Positions 17,226-26,630 of a stretch of 64,000 nucleotides of DNA are shown here, piece after piece. The position numbers were made by a program, and so were the translations under genes. Position 1 is the stretch's first letter, and each line of letters opens with the position of its first letter. Source of the DNA: Azonexus sp. (GTDB lineage: Bacteria; Pseudomonadota; Gammaproteobacteria; Burkholderiales; Rhodocyclaceae); contig NZ_JAKLLH010000011.1 in the NCBI RefSeq assembly GCF_023150235.1, positions 124,001 to 188,000 of the forward strand, given 5' to 3'. The notes below the pieces were generated by a model. That model saw only the letters and a list, made by a program, of their open reading frames with translations. It was not told the origin of the DNA and searched no databases.

Positions 17226-17762
17226 ATGAAAAAGCAATTGGCAAAGATTTTCTTGTGCGGCTTGGGCTTGGTGGCAACAGGTGCTTATGCACAAGTCACA
17301 CCGGTGACATTTGAAGCAATCAAAGGCGACAACGCCGATGCCTGCCCCACGGGGAGTGCGGTGGTCAGCGCCAATGTGGGTTTCAATTACAAGGCGGAAG
17401 TTTGTCGTGCCATCGGCGAAAACCCCAGCGCCCGCTTGGGGGATGGCGCTTCAATGAGCAACGCCGCCGCGGGTTGCCGGGTTTCGCTCAAGGACAGCAA
17501 GCCCCAGCCGGTGACGATATGCGAAACCATCTCCTTCAAGGTGAATTCCGGTGACGGCACATGCCCTTCCGGGATGCGGTTGGCAACGGTGAAGGAAGCC
17601 GCGCTTTTTAACGTCGAGGCTTGCAAGGCACTTGCTAGCAACCAGTGGTACATCGCCCGTCTGGCCAATGGCGGGTCGATTGGGGGTTCCGGCTATAGCT
17701 GTGGTGTGACGATGGAAAACCCGGACAAGCTGGGTGATTCCTTATGTGTTTCAGGCAAATAA
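17226..17762 (+). CDS. secreted Cys-rich protein with two internal repeats
   Basis: A 178-aa exported protein not recognised as a named family. Signal peptide MKKQLAKIFLCGLGLVATGAYA is cleaved before QVTPV. The mature part is two copies of one unit (about residues 35-100 and 108-176), each with CP-[ST]-G, then [AE]-C-[RK]-A, then ARL-x-[DN]-G-x-S, then C-x-V and a final C. Eight cysteines could form four disulfides. GGAGG precedes ATG 17226. It heads a likely operon with the collar protein and the giant protein and may be a surface subunit or partner. Confidence 0.75.
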   Translation: MKKQLAKIFLCGLGLVATGAYAQVTPVTFEAIKGDNADACPTGSAVVSANVGFNYKAEVCRAIGENPSARLGDGASMSNAAAGCRVSLKDSKPQPVTICETISFKVNSGDGTCPSGMRLATVKEAALFNVEACKALASNQWYIARLANGGSIGGSGYSCGVTMENPDKLGDSLCVSGK

Positions 17763-17795
17763 GCCAGCTGTTCATCCATTTGCAAGGAGTTCGAC

Positions 17796-18635
17796 ATGAT
17801 TCGCAAACTTTATCGTTACACCCAATACGCCGCCATCGCGACCGGTTTGGCTGCTGTACCAATGGTGGGGCAAGCCTGCCCCTCTGACCCGCTGGTTGGA
17901 TCAGTTTGTTTCACCGCCATCAATTTCTGCCCCTATGGATATTTTTCGGCTTCCGGACAAACGGTGAATATCCAGAGCTACGCGGCGCTGTATTCCCTGC
18001 TTGGAACCAAGTTCGGCGGCGACGGTAAGACCACTTTCGGGCTGCCCGATCTGCGGGGACGCGCGCCCATCGGTGCCAACGACCAGAAAATCTCCTCCGG
18101 CGGGGTCATGATTTCCCCCACCCCATTGGCAACCCTGCGCGGACAGGAAAGCGTGGTACTCGCCACCAGCCAGGTGCCGCTGCAACCACATACCCATCCG
18201 GCCACCTTTACCGCCACCACGGGGCAACAGCAGGTCACCATTCCTTCTACCACGGGCGCGAATCTCACGTTGTCTGGCAATCTTAGCGCCGTGCCAGCCC
18301 AAGCCGCCGGCACCGGCAACAACTTCACGCCAGCCGCCGGCGCGACCTATCGCTTGGCAGGCGCCAAGGGGGTGGGTACAAGTGCCATCACCGGCCCATA
18401 TTCCACCGATGCCTTGCCCGCCACCCCGGCCCTGGTTTCAGGTATCAGCGTCGATGCTTCGGCCATGACACCCAACATCCCGGCCAAGAACGTGAACATC
18501 ACCACAGTAACGGGCGGCACCGTGGCGGTCGGTGCCGCCGGTGCACCGGCAACCGCACCGGTACCGCTGGTCTCGCCGCAGCAGGCGCTGACCGCGTGTA
18601 TCGCCGTAAATGGCATATTCCCCACACGCCCTTGA
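17796..18635 (+). CDS. secreted phage tail-collar domain protein (microcystin-dependent-protein-like)
   Basis: A 279-aa protein with a signal-like N-terminus ending GMVGQA-type (VPMVGQACP). Residues about 30-85 are a tail-collar domain: GSVCFTAINFCPYGYFSASGQ, LYSLLGTKFGGDGKTTFGLPDLRGRAPIG. A collagen-poor, Thr/Ala/Gly-rich region follows, including QPHTHPATF, typical of these proteins. The family was named from cyanobacterial and phage proteins; its role in bacteria is unclear, with surface fibre or assembly functions proposed. AAGGAG precedes the ATG. It starts 33 bases after the Cys-rich gene. Confidence 0.82.
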   Translation: MIRKLYRYTQYAAIATGLAAVPMVGQACPSDPLVGSVCFTAINFCPYGYFSASGQTVNIQSYAALYSLLGTKFGGDGKTTFGLPDLRGRAPIGANDQKISSGGVMISPTPLATLRGQESVVLATSQVPLQPHTHPATFTATTGQQQVTIPSTTGANLTLSGNLSAVPAQAAGTGNNFTPAAGATYRLAGAKGVGTSAITGPYSTDALPATPALVSGISVDASAMTPNIPAKNVNITTVTGGTVAVGAAGAPATAPVPLVSPQQALTACIAVNGIFPTRP

Positions 18636-18713
18636 TGTGAATTATCGAAAGAATGGCGCGCGATGTTTTGCGTGCCCGTTTTTATGTAGCACAGAAACAC
18701 GAGGTAACCCACC

Positions 18714-21700
18714 ATGAACCACGACAGCACCCCTAACTCTCTCGAAACTAGCCTGGCGCCGGCGATACGCAAGGAAGTCGCCTTTGTCGATACCGGCGTC
18801 ACCGACTGGCAGACGCTGGCGGACGGCGTGCGTCCCGGCATCGAGGTGGTGCTGATCGATTCCAGCCAAGGCGGGCTGGCGCGGATGGTCGAATGGGCGC
18901 AAAGCCACAGTGACTACGACGCGATCCATGTCCTGTCGCACGGCTCGGAAGGGGCGTTGCGCCTGGGGCGGGATACCCTCACCTGGGCCAGTTTGGCGGA
19001 TGCCGGCGTGCAAGCCGAATGGGCACGGCTCGGTCAATCGCTGACGGCGGACGGCGATTTGCTGATCTACGGCTGCTCGGTGGCGGCGGGAGAAACGGGG
19101 CGGGCGTTCATCGCCAATCTCGCGGCAACCACCGGGGCCGACGTGGCGGCATCGGATAACCGCACGGGGCCGGCAACATTCAATGGAGACTGGGGTCTTG
19201 AAGTCGCATCGGGAGAAATTGAAGCCACCCTGCTTGAATCGCCATCCTTCGCGGGCATATTGGCCCAAGTTTCGTTTACGGGCGATACGGGGACAGTAAC
19301 CGATGCGACTTATGGAGGTGGGAGTGGGCCTGGTCCAACAAGCCCCATCACCATGACGATAGGCAGTGACACGCTCCGCATCGTCAGCACGGGTAGCACG
19401 ATGTACCTGGATAACGAAACCAACCTGGGAGACGGGCCTACCGGGATGTCCGGCAAATACATCAAGACTGATGTGAATAACTGGACAACTTCGATTACCT
19501 TAAGCGTTGATGGTGGGAAAATTTTCGACTTCGTGTCGATGTCCTTGCAAGAATCCAACGGTGATGCTGATACGTTCAAATTCATTCCCAATGGAAATGC
19601 TGCCAATGCCGTTACGTCAAGCTATGCAGGAGTGCAACAAAAGCTGATTGACCTCAGCGGCAATGCTAATTTCGACAACCTTACCAGCCTGACGATTACA
19701 ACGAATGACGCACAGTTTCAGGTAAACCTCGATAGTATTATTCTCGATAACATTCATTTACCCGGCCCCACCGTCACCAGCGTCACCTCATCGACCGCCA
19801 ACAACAGCTACAACGCCGGCGACGTCATCAGCATCCAGGTGACCTTCAGCGAGTCGGTCACGGTTACCGGCACCCCGCAACTGACGCTGGAAACCGGCGA
19901 CACCGACCGCACGGTCGATTACGTCAGTGGCAGTCCGGGTACGACGCTGACCTTCAACTACACCGTGCAGGCGGGCGACACCAGCGCCGATCTGGACTAC
20001 GTTGCCACCACCTCATTGGCCCTCAACAGCGGCACCATCAACGCCACCACGGGCGGCGCGGCGGCCACCCTGACGCTCGCCAGCCCCGGCGCGGCCAACT
20101 CGCTGGGCAACGGCAATGCCATCGTCATCGACACCAGCGCTCCCAGTGCGCCCAGCGTCCCCGACATGACCGCCGGCACCGACAGTGGCACATCAAGCAC
20201 CGACAACACCACCAGCGACACCACACCCACCTTCGAAGGCACCGCCGAATCCGGCAGCACCATCACCCTCTACGACACCGACGGCACCACCAGCCTCGGC
20301 AGTGCCACCGCCACCGGCGGCGCCTGGTCAATCACCGCCTCGACACTGTCCGCCGGTGCGCACACGGTCACCGCCAAGGCCGCCGACGCTGCCGGCAACG
20401 TCAGCGTGGCTTCCAGCGGCCTGAGCATCACTATCGACGCCAGCGCCCCCAGCGCTCCCGGCACGCCCGACATGACCGTCGGCACGGACAGCGGCACCTC
20501 AAGCACCGACAACACCACCAGCGACACCACGCCCACCTTCGAAGGCACCGCCGAAGCGGGAAGCACCGTCACCCTCTACGACACCGACGGCACCACCAGC
20601 CTCGGCAGCGCCACCGCCACCGGCGGCACCTGGTCGATCACCGCCTCCACGCTGTCCGCCGGCGCGCATACCCTCACCGCCAAGGCCACCGACACCGCCG
20701 GCAACACCGGCAGCGCCTCCAGCGGTCTAAGCGTGACCATCGACGCCAGCGGCCCCGCCATCACCTTCAGCGCCCTGAGCTTTTCCGCCGACACCGGCAG
20801 CAGTTCCACCGACTTCATCACCAAAACCGCCGCGCAAACCATCGGCACCACCCTGAGCGGCAGCTTGAGCGGCGGCGACATCGTCTACGGCTCGCTCGAC
20901 AACGGCGGCAACTGGACCGACATCACCAGCAAGGTCAGCGGCACCACGCTGACCTGGGACGGCGTCACTCTCAGCGCCAGCAATACCCTCAAGCTCAAGG
21001 TCACCGACAGCGCGGGCAACGACGGCACCGTCGCCAGCCAGGCTTACACCCTCGACGCCACGGCTCCCGTCGTCAGTGCCGTCAGCATCCCCAACTCCGC
21101 CATGAAAGTCGGCGACACCGTCACCGCGACCATCACCGTCGCCGACGACGGCGGCGTCACCTACACCCTGGGCAGCAGCACCATCGGCGGCTTCACGCTG
21201 GGTGGCCTCGCCCGCACCAACAGCACCACCTACACCGCCAGTTTTACCGTCACCGAAGGCGGCACCGACGTGGCGGCGGGCAGCGGCATTCCGGTCAGCG
21301 TCGTCCTCACCGACAACGCCGGCAACAGCAACAGCGCCTACACCACCGCCATCAGCCAGGCGAGCGACGCCATCAACGCCCATACCCCCACCGACATCGC
21401 CTTGAGCAACAACAGCGTCGCCACCATCAGCGGCGCCAATGCCGTGGTCGGCGCGTTGTCGTCGACCGACGCCAGCAGCGGCGACACCTTCACCTACAGC
21501 CTGGTGGCAGGCGCCGGGGACGCCCACAACGCCAGCTTCAACATCAGCGGCAGCAACCTGCGTGCCAACGACGCCAGCACGCTCACCGCCGGCAACAGCT
21601 ACAGCGTGCGGGTGCGTACCACCGACGCTGCCGGCAACACCTATGACGAAGCCTTCACCGTCAACGCCGTGGTCGGCCCCGCCATCGCCAGCGCCACCTA

Positions 21701-24700
21701 CGACGCATCCAGCGGCGTGCTGGTCGTCACCGGCTCGCTGATGGAAGCCAACGGCGGCGGCATGGACATCGCCGTCAACAAGCTCACCCTGACCGGCGAA
21801 GGCGGCGCATCCTACCTGCTGACCAGCGGTGACGTGGAAATCACCTCCGCCACCGAATTCAGCGTCACCCTCAACGCCACCGACCAGGCGGCACTCGGCC
21901 AGATACTCAACAAGAACGGCACCGCCTCGACCAGCGCGACAACCTTCAACCTGGCCGCCGCCGACGACTGGAACACCTACGTCACCACCGGCAACACCAG
22001 TGATGCAACGAATGCCGTCACCGTCTCCAACGTCGCCGTTCCCGCCATCACCAGCGCCGCTTACGACTATTCCAGCAACATCTTGGTCGTCACCGGTACC
22101 GGCCTCTTCAAGAAGAGCGGCGCCAACAACGACATCGACATCAGCAAGCTGACCTTCACCGGTGAAGGCGGTGCCACCTACACGCTGACCAGTGCCTCCG
22201 ACGTGGAAATTACTTCGGCGACCAGTTTCAGCGTCACGCTTTCCGGCGCCGATCTCACCAACGTCGAGGCCCTGCTCAGCGCCAACGGCACCAGCGCCGC
22301 GAGCACCACCCCTTACAACCTGGCCGCCGCCGAAGACTGGGCGGCGGGTGCCGATGCCGCCGTCAACGTGGCCGACCTCACGGGTAATGGCATCACCGTC
22401 TCCAACTGGGCCGCCCCCACCGTGACCAGTGCCACCTACGACTGGACGAGCGGCCAACTGGTACTCACCGGCACCGATTTCGTCAACGCCAGCGGCGCCG
22501 CCAACGACCTCGTCGCCAACCTGCTGACCCTCACCGGCGAAGGCGGCAGCTACACGCTGACCGACAGCGCCAACGTCGAAATCACCTCGGCGACCAGCGC
22601 CACCGTCACGCTATCGGCCACCGACCAGTTGAACGTCCACGGCCTGCTGAACAAGAACGGCCTCACTTCCGGCGGCACCGTCACCTACAACGTGGCCGCC
22701 GCCGACAACTGGATGGCCGGCAGCCCGGCGGCTTCCGACATTGCCGACGCGACCGGCAACGGCGTCACGGTTTCCAATGTCCAGACGCCGACCATCACCA
22801 GCGCCACCTACGATTCCGACAGCGGTGTCCTGTCCGTCACCGGCACCAACCTGTTCAAGAAAGTGGGGGTGACCAACGACGTCGATATTTCCACGCTGAC
22901 CTTCACCGGCGGCACCGCCAATGCCACCTACACCCTGACCAGCGCCAGCGACGTGGAAATCACCAGCGCCACCAGCTTCAGCGTTACCCTTTCCGGCGCC
23001 GACAAAACCAGTGTCGATGCCCTGCTCGACCAGTTGGGCACCACCTCGTCCGGCGGTTCCATCTACAACCTGGCCGCCGCCGACGACTGGCTGGCCGGCG
23101 CGGATGCCGCCGTCAACATCGCCGACGCCAGCAATGCCGTGACGGTGTCGATCTCCCCGAAAATCACCTCCGCCACCTACAACGCCGCCACCGGCGTGCT
23201 GGTGGTCACCGGCACCAACATGCAGGCCAACGGCAGCGGCTCGGACATCGATGCCTCCAAGTTCACGCTGACCGGCGAAGGCGGTGTCACTTACGCTCTG
23301 ACGGATACGGCAGATGTCGAGCGTGACTCCGGCACCCAGTTCACTCTGACGCTCTCCGCCACCGACAAGACGGCATTGAACCAGATCATGAACAAGAGCG
23401 GCACCAGTTCAACCGGTTCCAGCGCCTTCAATATTGCCGCTGCCGATGATTGGTGCACCAACGTCACCGCAGGCGATACCGGCGACGCCACGAATGCGGT
23501 GACGGTCAGCAACCCGGATACGCCGACGATCACCACCGCTACTTACGACGCCAGCACGGGCACGCTGGTCGTGACGGGAACAGGTTTCCTGAAGCGGAGC
23601 GGGGGTACGAACGACATTGTGGCGAACAAGTTCACGCTGACCGGCGAAGGGGGGAGTACCTACGCCCTGACGGACACGGTCAACGTCGAAATCAGCTCAA
23701 ATACCAGCTTTACCTTGACCTTGAGCAGTACGGACAAGGCGGCGTTGAACCAGATCATCAACAAGAACGGCGAAACGTCGACCAGCAACACGACGTATAA
23801 CCTGGCGGCAGCGGAAGGCTGGGCGGCGGGTTCGGCGGCAACGCACGCGGATTTGACCGGTAACGGGGTTACGACGAGCAATGTGGCGACCCCGACGATT
23901 ACCTCCGCTACTTACGATGCCAGCACCGGGGCGCTGGTGGTGACGGGAACGGGTTTTCTCAAGCTGAGCGGTGCCACCAACGACATCGATGTGAGCAAGC
24001 TGAGCTTGAGCGGCGATTCGACGCCTTACACCCTCACTTCCAGTAGCGTGGAAATCACCAGCGGCACGAGTTTCACGGTCAACCTCAATGGCAGCGATAA
24101 AACGGAAGTGGCCAGCCGCCTGAACAAATCGGGAACAAGCTCTACCGGCAGCGTGGCCTATGACCTGTCCGCTGCGGAAGACTGGGCCGGCGGCGCGGAC
24201 GCGGCCCTGAACGTTGCCGATACCAGCGGCAATGCGATTCTGGTGACCTTGCCCGCACCGACCTCTCCTCCTGGACCTGGACCTAGCCCGACTCCCGAGC
24301 CAACCCCGGCACCAACCCCCGCACCGACACCTGCACCGACACCTGCACCGACACCTGCACCGACACCTGCACCAACCCCCGCACCAACGCCAGACCCAAC
24401 GCCAGACCCAACGCCTGCGCCGACTCCCGCACCAACCCCGGCGCCAACGCCTGACCCGGTCCCGAACCCAACGCCCGCGCCGACGCCAGACCCGACGCCG
24501 GTCGTGACCTCCGGCCCGGTGCCGAGCGATGTTCCGGTCGGCACTTACGATGGGGTGACCATTACCGGGGGGACGACGACAGCGCAGGACGGGACACGGG
24601 TAACGACGGTGACGGTGCCGATTGTCGAGCCGACGCGGGTGGATCAACCGGGAACGCTGCTCAACACGCACGCGGACATACCGATTGCGCAGAATGCGGC

Positions 24701-26270
24701 CGGTGAAATGCTGATCGAGGTCAGTATTCCGACCGGGATCGGCCTGACGGCGCAGACCGTGCAGAACAGTCAGAAGACCCTGCGCGAAATCCTGATCGAG
24801 GCATCGCAGCCGCGCGTCGAGCAACAGGATACTTTCAGCGAGCTTCTGGAGACCGGGATAGACAGTTATGTACCGGGCGTGCTCGATCAACAGCAGGTCG
24901 CGGTCAGGACCGTCACGCTGACCAGCAGCAGCGGCAGCGCGGCGCCGAGCCAGCCCATCATCATTTCCGGGGCCGAGGGTACGGGCGAAGGCAGCCAGGA
25001 ACATCCGTTGCGCCAGGAGGCGCTGGTCATCGACGCCCGGCAATTGCCCTCGGGAAGCATCCTGCAATTGAACAATGTCGAATTCGCGCTGGTCATCGGC
25101 GCCAGCCGGGTGATCGGCGGCGAAGGGCGCAACTTTGCCGTTGGCGACAATGCGGTGCAATACATCGTGCTCGGCGCCGACGACGACATGCTGCGCGGCG
25201 GCGGTGGCGACGATACGGTCGGCTCGCGGGGTGGCAACGATCAACTTTATGGTGATGAAGGCAATGACCGGGTCTTTGGCGGCATTGGCGACGACAGCCT
25301 GGAAGGCGGAGACGGCGACGATCTCCTGCAGGGAGGCAGCGCCGATGCCGGCAAATGGCGCATGGCCCTGGACCAGGAAGGGCTGATGCACTTGAGTTTC
25401 GTGGCCGACGATCCGACGCTGGCCGAAGTGCTACATACCGAAGCGGTGTGGAACTGGAGCCGGCCCGCGACGGACCGGGGGCGTGTCGATGGGCGGGTCT
25501 CGATCCTGGAACAGGACTACACCCGCCTGTCGGAATTCGCCCTTTTGTACCGCGCGGTGACCGGAGAACGCCCGGATGCCGCCTGGCTCGAAGAAGCCGC
25601 CGCCGGCCACTGGAACAGCGACAGCCTGGCTCAGGCCGCGTATCAGTATTACGCCGAGCGGCAGGGAATACAGCCCCAGGCGCTGGAAATCCAGGTACGC
25701 CGGCTGATCGAGCAAGTCTGGGGCAGCGCGAGCGACGAGGAAGTCAGCCTCGGGGTGAACTACTTCCAGAACGGCGGCACCTGGGATCAGGGGTTGAAGT
25801 TCCTGGCCCTCAACGACAAGGCCAAGGCCCTGCTGCGCGATGGCTCGGGCCACCTGGAGCTGACCAAGCCGCTGGCCTTGGGAGAGGTGGGCTGGGCTCC
25901 GGCCTCAGGTAACGACCAACTCCTTGGCGGCGCCGGTTCGGACCTGCTCATCGGCGGGGGCGGCAACGACCTGCTGGACGGCGGTAGCGGGCGGGACATG
26001 GCGGCATTCGTGGGTGCCATTCACGATTACCAGCTGGGTTTGAGGGAAAGCACGGCGGGGGTTGTCGACCTGGTGCTGCGCAATGTGGTCAGCGGCGAGG
26101 AGGATATTCTCAGGAATATCGAACTGGCCCGCTTCGGCGACCTGGTGTATCGCGGCAAGGCGGTACAGCCGCCCCTGCAATTGAATGCCTTCGCCGCCGC
26201 CAGCGACTACGTCGAAGTCATCGGCAGTGCCGAGTTGCAGCAAATGGGCCTTCCCGCAAGCTGGCTCTGA
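18714..26270 (+). CDS. giant repeat protein: DUF4347, Ig-like and tandem repeats, Pro-Thr linker, RTX, DUF4214
   Basis: A 2518-aa surface or secreted adhesin-like protein. Order: DUF4347 (about 22-184, IHVLSHGSEGALRLG, LLIYGCSVAAGETG); Ig-like domains (about 350-980), two of them nearly identical (20160-20445 and 20463-20750); seven copies of a ~120-aa repeat starting ITSATYDASTGVLVVTG (about 988-1848); a PTPAPTPDP linker (about 1860-1930); a first RTX block (about 2150-2210, GGNDQLYGDEGNDRV-type); a DUF4214-like helical domain (about 2275-2370); a second RTX block (about 2400-2430). RTX ends imply calcium binding and type I secretion; no transporter is in the window. GAGG precedes ATG 18714. 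Confidence 0.92.
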   Translation: MNHDSTPNSLETSLAPAIRKEVAFVDTGVTDWQTLADGVRPGIEVVLIDSSQGGLARMVEWAQSHSDYDAIHVLSHGSEGALRLGRDTLTWASLADAGVQAEWARLGQSLTADGDLLIYGCSVAAGETGRAFIANLAATTGADVAASDNRTGPATFNGDWGLEVASGEIEATLLESPSFAGILAQVSFTGDTGTVTDATYGGGSGPGPTSPITMTIGSDTLRIVSTGSTMYLDNETNLGDGPTGMSGKYIKTDVNNWTTSITLSVDGGKIFDFVSMSLQESNGDADTFKFIPNGNAANAVTSSYAGVQQKLIDLSGNANFDNLTSLTITTNDAQFQVNLDSIILDNIHLPGPTVTSVTSSTANNSYNAGDVISIQVTFSESVTVTGTPQLTLETGDTDRTVDYVSGSPGTTLTFNYTVQAGDTSADLDYVATTSLALNSGTINATTGGAAATLTLASPGAANSLGNGNAIVIDTSAPSAPSVPDMTAGTDSGTSSTDNTTSDTTPTFEGTAESGSTITLYDTDGTTSLGSATATGGAWSITASTLSAGAHTVTAKAADAAGNVSVASSGLSITIDASAPSAPGTPDMTVGTDSGTSSTDNTTSDTTPTFEGTAEAGSTVTLYDTDGTTSLGSATATGGTWSITASTLSAGAHTLTAKATDTAGNTGSASSGLSVTIDASGPAITFSALSFSADTGSSSTDFITKTAAQTIGTTLSGSLSGGDIVYGSLDNGGNWTDITSKVSGTTLTWDGVTLSASNTLKLKVTDSAGNDGTVASQAYTLDATAPVVSAVSIPNSAMKVGDTVTATITVADDGGVTYTLGSSTIGGFTLGGLARTNSTTYTASFTVTEGGTDVAAGSGIPVSVVLTDNAGNSNSAYTTAISQASDAINAHTPTDIALSNNSVATISGANAVVGALSSTDASSGDTFTYSLVAGAGDAHNASFNISGSNLRANDASTLTAGNSYSVRVRTTDAAGNTYDEAFTVNAVVGPAIASATYDASSGVLVVTGSLMEANGGGMDIAVNKLTLTGEGGASYLLTSGDVEITSATEFSVTLNATDQAALGQILNKNGTASTSATTFNLAAADDWNTYVTTGNTSDATNAVTVSNVAVPAITSAAYDYSSNILVVTGTGLFKKSGANNDIDISKLTFTGEGGATYTLTSASDVEITSATSFSVTLSGADLTNVEALLSANGTSAASTTPYNLAAAEDWAAGADAAVNVADLTGNGITVSNWAAPTVTSATYDWTSGQLVLTGTDFVNASGAANDLVANLLTLTGEGGSYTLTDSANVEITSATSATVTLSATDQLNVHGLLNKNGLTSGGTVTYNVAAADNWMAGSPAASDIADATGNGVTVSNVQTPTITSATYDSDSGVLSVTGTNLFKKVGVTNDVDISTLTFTGGTANATYTLTSASDVEITSATSFSVTLSGADKTSVDALLDQLGTTSSGGSIYNLAAADDWLAGADAAVNIADASNAVTVSISPKITSATYNAATGVLVVTGTNMQANGSGSDIDASKFTLTGEGGVTYALTDTADVERDSGTQFTLTLSATDKTALNQIMNKSGTSSTGSSAFNIAAADDWCTNVTAGDTGDATNAVTVSNPDTPTITTATYDASTGTLVVTGTGFLKRSGGTNDIVANKFTLTGEGGSTYALTDTVNVEISSNTSFTLTLSSTDKAALNQIINKNGETSTSNTTYNLAAAEGWAAGSAATHADLTGNGVTTSNVATPTITSATYDASTGALVVTGTGFLKLSGATNDIDVSKLSLSGDSTPYTLTSSSVEITSGTSFTVNLNGSDKTEVASRLNKSGTSSTGSVAYDLSAAEDWAGGADAALNVADTSGNAILVTLPAPTSPPGPGPSPTPEPTPAPTPAPTPAPTPAPTPAPTPAPTPAPTPDPTPDPTPAPTPAPTPAPTPDPVPNPTPAPTPDPTPVVTSGPVPSDVPVGTYDGVTITGGTTTAQDGTRVTTVTVPIVEPTRVDQPGTLLNTHADIPIAQNAAGEMLIEVSIPTGIGLTAQTVQNSQKTLREILIEASQPRVEQQDTFSELLETGIDSYVPGVLDQQQVAVRTVTLTSSSGSAAPSQPIIISGAEGTGEGSQEHPLRQEALVIDARQLPSGSILQLNNVEFALVIGASRVIGGEGRNFAVGDNAVQYIVLGADDDMLRGGGGDDTVGSRGGNDQLYGDEGNDRVFGGIGDDSLEGGDGDDLLQGGSADAGKWRMALDQEGLMHLSFVADDPTLAEVLHTEAVWNWSRPATDRGRVDGRVSILEQDYTRLSEFALLYRAVTGERPDAAWLEEAAAGHWNSDSLAQAAYQYYAERQGIQPQALEIQVRRLIEQVWGSASDEEVSLGVNYFQNGGTWDQGLKFLALNDKAKALLRDGSGHLELTKPLALGEVGWAPASGNDQLLGGAGSDLLIGGGGNDLLDGGSGRDMAAFVGAIHDYQLGLRESTAGVVDLVLRNVVSGEEDILRNIELARFGDLVYRGKAVQPPLQLNAFAAASDYVEVIGSAELQQMGLPASWL
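19740..24250 (+). repeat. intragenic repeat domains of the giant protein
   Basis: Two near-identical ~290-bp Ig-like units (20160-20445, 20463-20750) are followed by seven diverged ~365-bp units starting near 21688, 22051, 22423, 22795, 23161, 23530 and 23899. Each of the seven carries [IV]TSATYD, LVVTGT, LTGEGG, YTLT, VEITS, NKNGT and YNLAAA-DDW. The DNA similarity allows copy-number change by recombination. Confidence 0.85.
24286..24508 (+). repeat. Pro-Thr-Ala/Asp coding repeat
   Basis: About 220 bases encoding repeated PTPAPTPAPTPDP units that separate the tandem-repeat region from the RTX half. Such linkers often span the cell wall or act as stalks. Because the unit is short and repeated at the DNA level, the length can change in frame. 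Confidence 0.85.
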
Positions 26271-26280
26271 GCGGAGGCTG

Positions 26281-26311
26281 GGCGGAGGGTGCCGACAGTG
26301 GCACCTCCGCC
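26281..26311 (+). terminator. hairpin after the giant gene
   Basis: GGCGGAGGGTGCC pairs with GGCACCTCCGCC, with one bulged G and a 6-base loop, 11 bases after the stop codon. There is no T run, so it may be a Rho-dependent end or an mRNA-stabilising hairpin. Confidence 0.45.
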
Positions 26312-26395
26312 CGCGGGCTGGCGGGTCGCCGGCGGCGATACCCGCTTCAGCTGCCGTCGCGACAAGGCGGGGAACGGCTGGCGGTCGGCCCCCCG

Positions 26396-26572
26396 CTGTC
26401 TTTCCGCTGTCTTTCCGCTGTCTTTCCGCTGTCTTTCCGCTGTCTTTCCGCTGTCTTTCCGCTGTCTTTCCGCTGTCTTTCCGCTGTCTTTCCGCTGTCT
26501 TTCCGCTGTCTTTCCGCTGTCTTTCCGCTCTGTCTTCCCGCCGTCTTCCCGCCGTCTTTCCGCCGTCTTTCC
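26396..26572. repeat. 11-bp tandem repeat (CTGTCTTTCCG), 12 perfect copies plus degenerate tail
   Basis: Twelve exact 11-base units fill 26396-26527, followed by four degenerate units up to 26572. The 360-bp gap between the giant gene and nudC consists mostly of this array and the hairpin before it. An 11-base unit is close to one helical turn. Frames through it translate to an LSFRCLSAVFP repeat and are unlikely to be genes. The array ends 58 bases before nudC. Confidence 0.93.
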
Positions 26573-26630
26573 ACGCCGGAATCTGGCGTAAACTCCCTGC
26601 CCTTCTCCTTCTCCCGCTTCGTTACCACCG

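Noticed and set aside
24286-24508. CRISPR or intergenic satellite
   Set aside because: It is an in-frame Pro-Thr coding repeat of the giant protein.
20727-25391. Long Gly/Val/Ala-rich minus-strand frames under the giant gene
   Set aside because: They mirror Thr/Ala/Pro codons of the plus-strand repeats and show no domain or ribosome site.
26396-26572. CRISPR array
   Set aside because: The units are 11 bp and directly adjacent with no spacers, and no cas genes are present.
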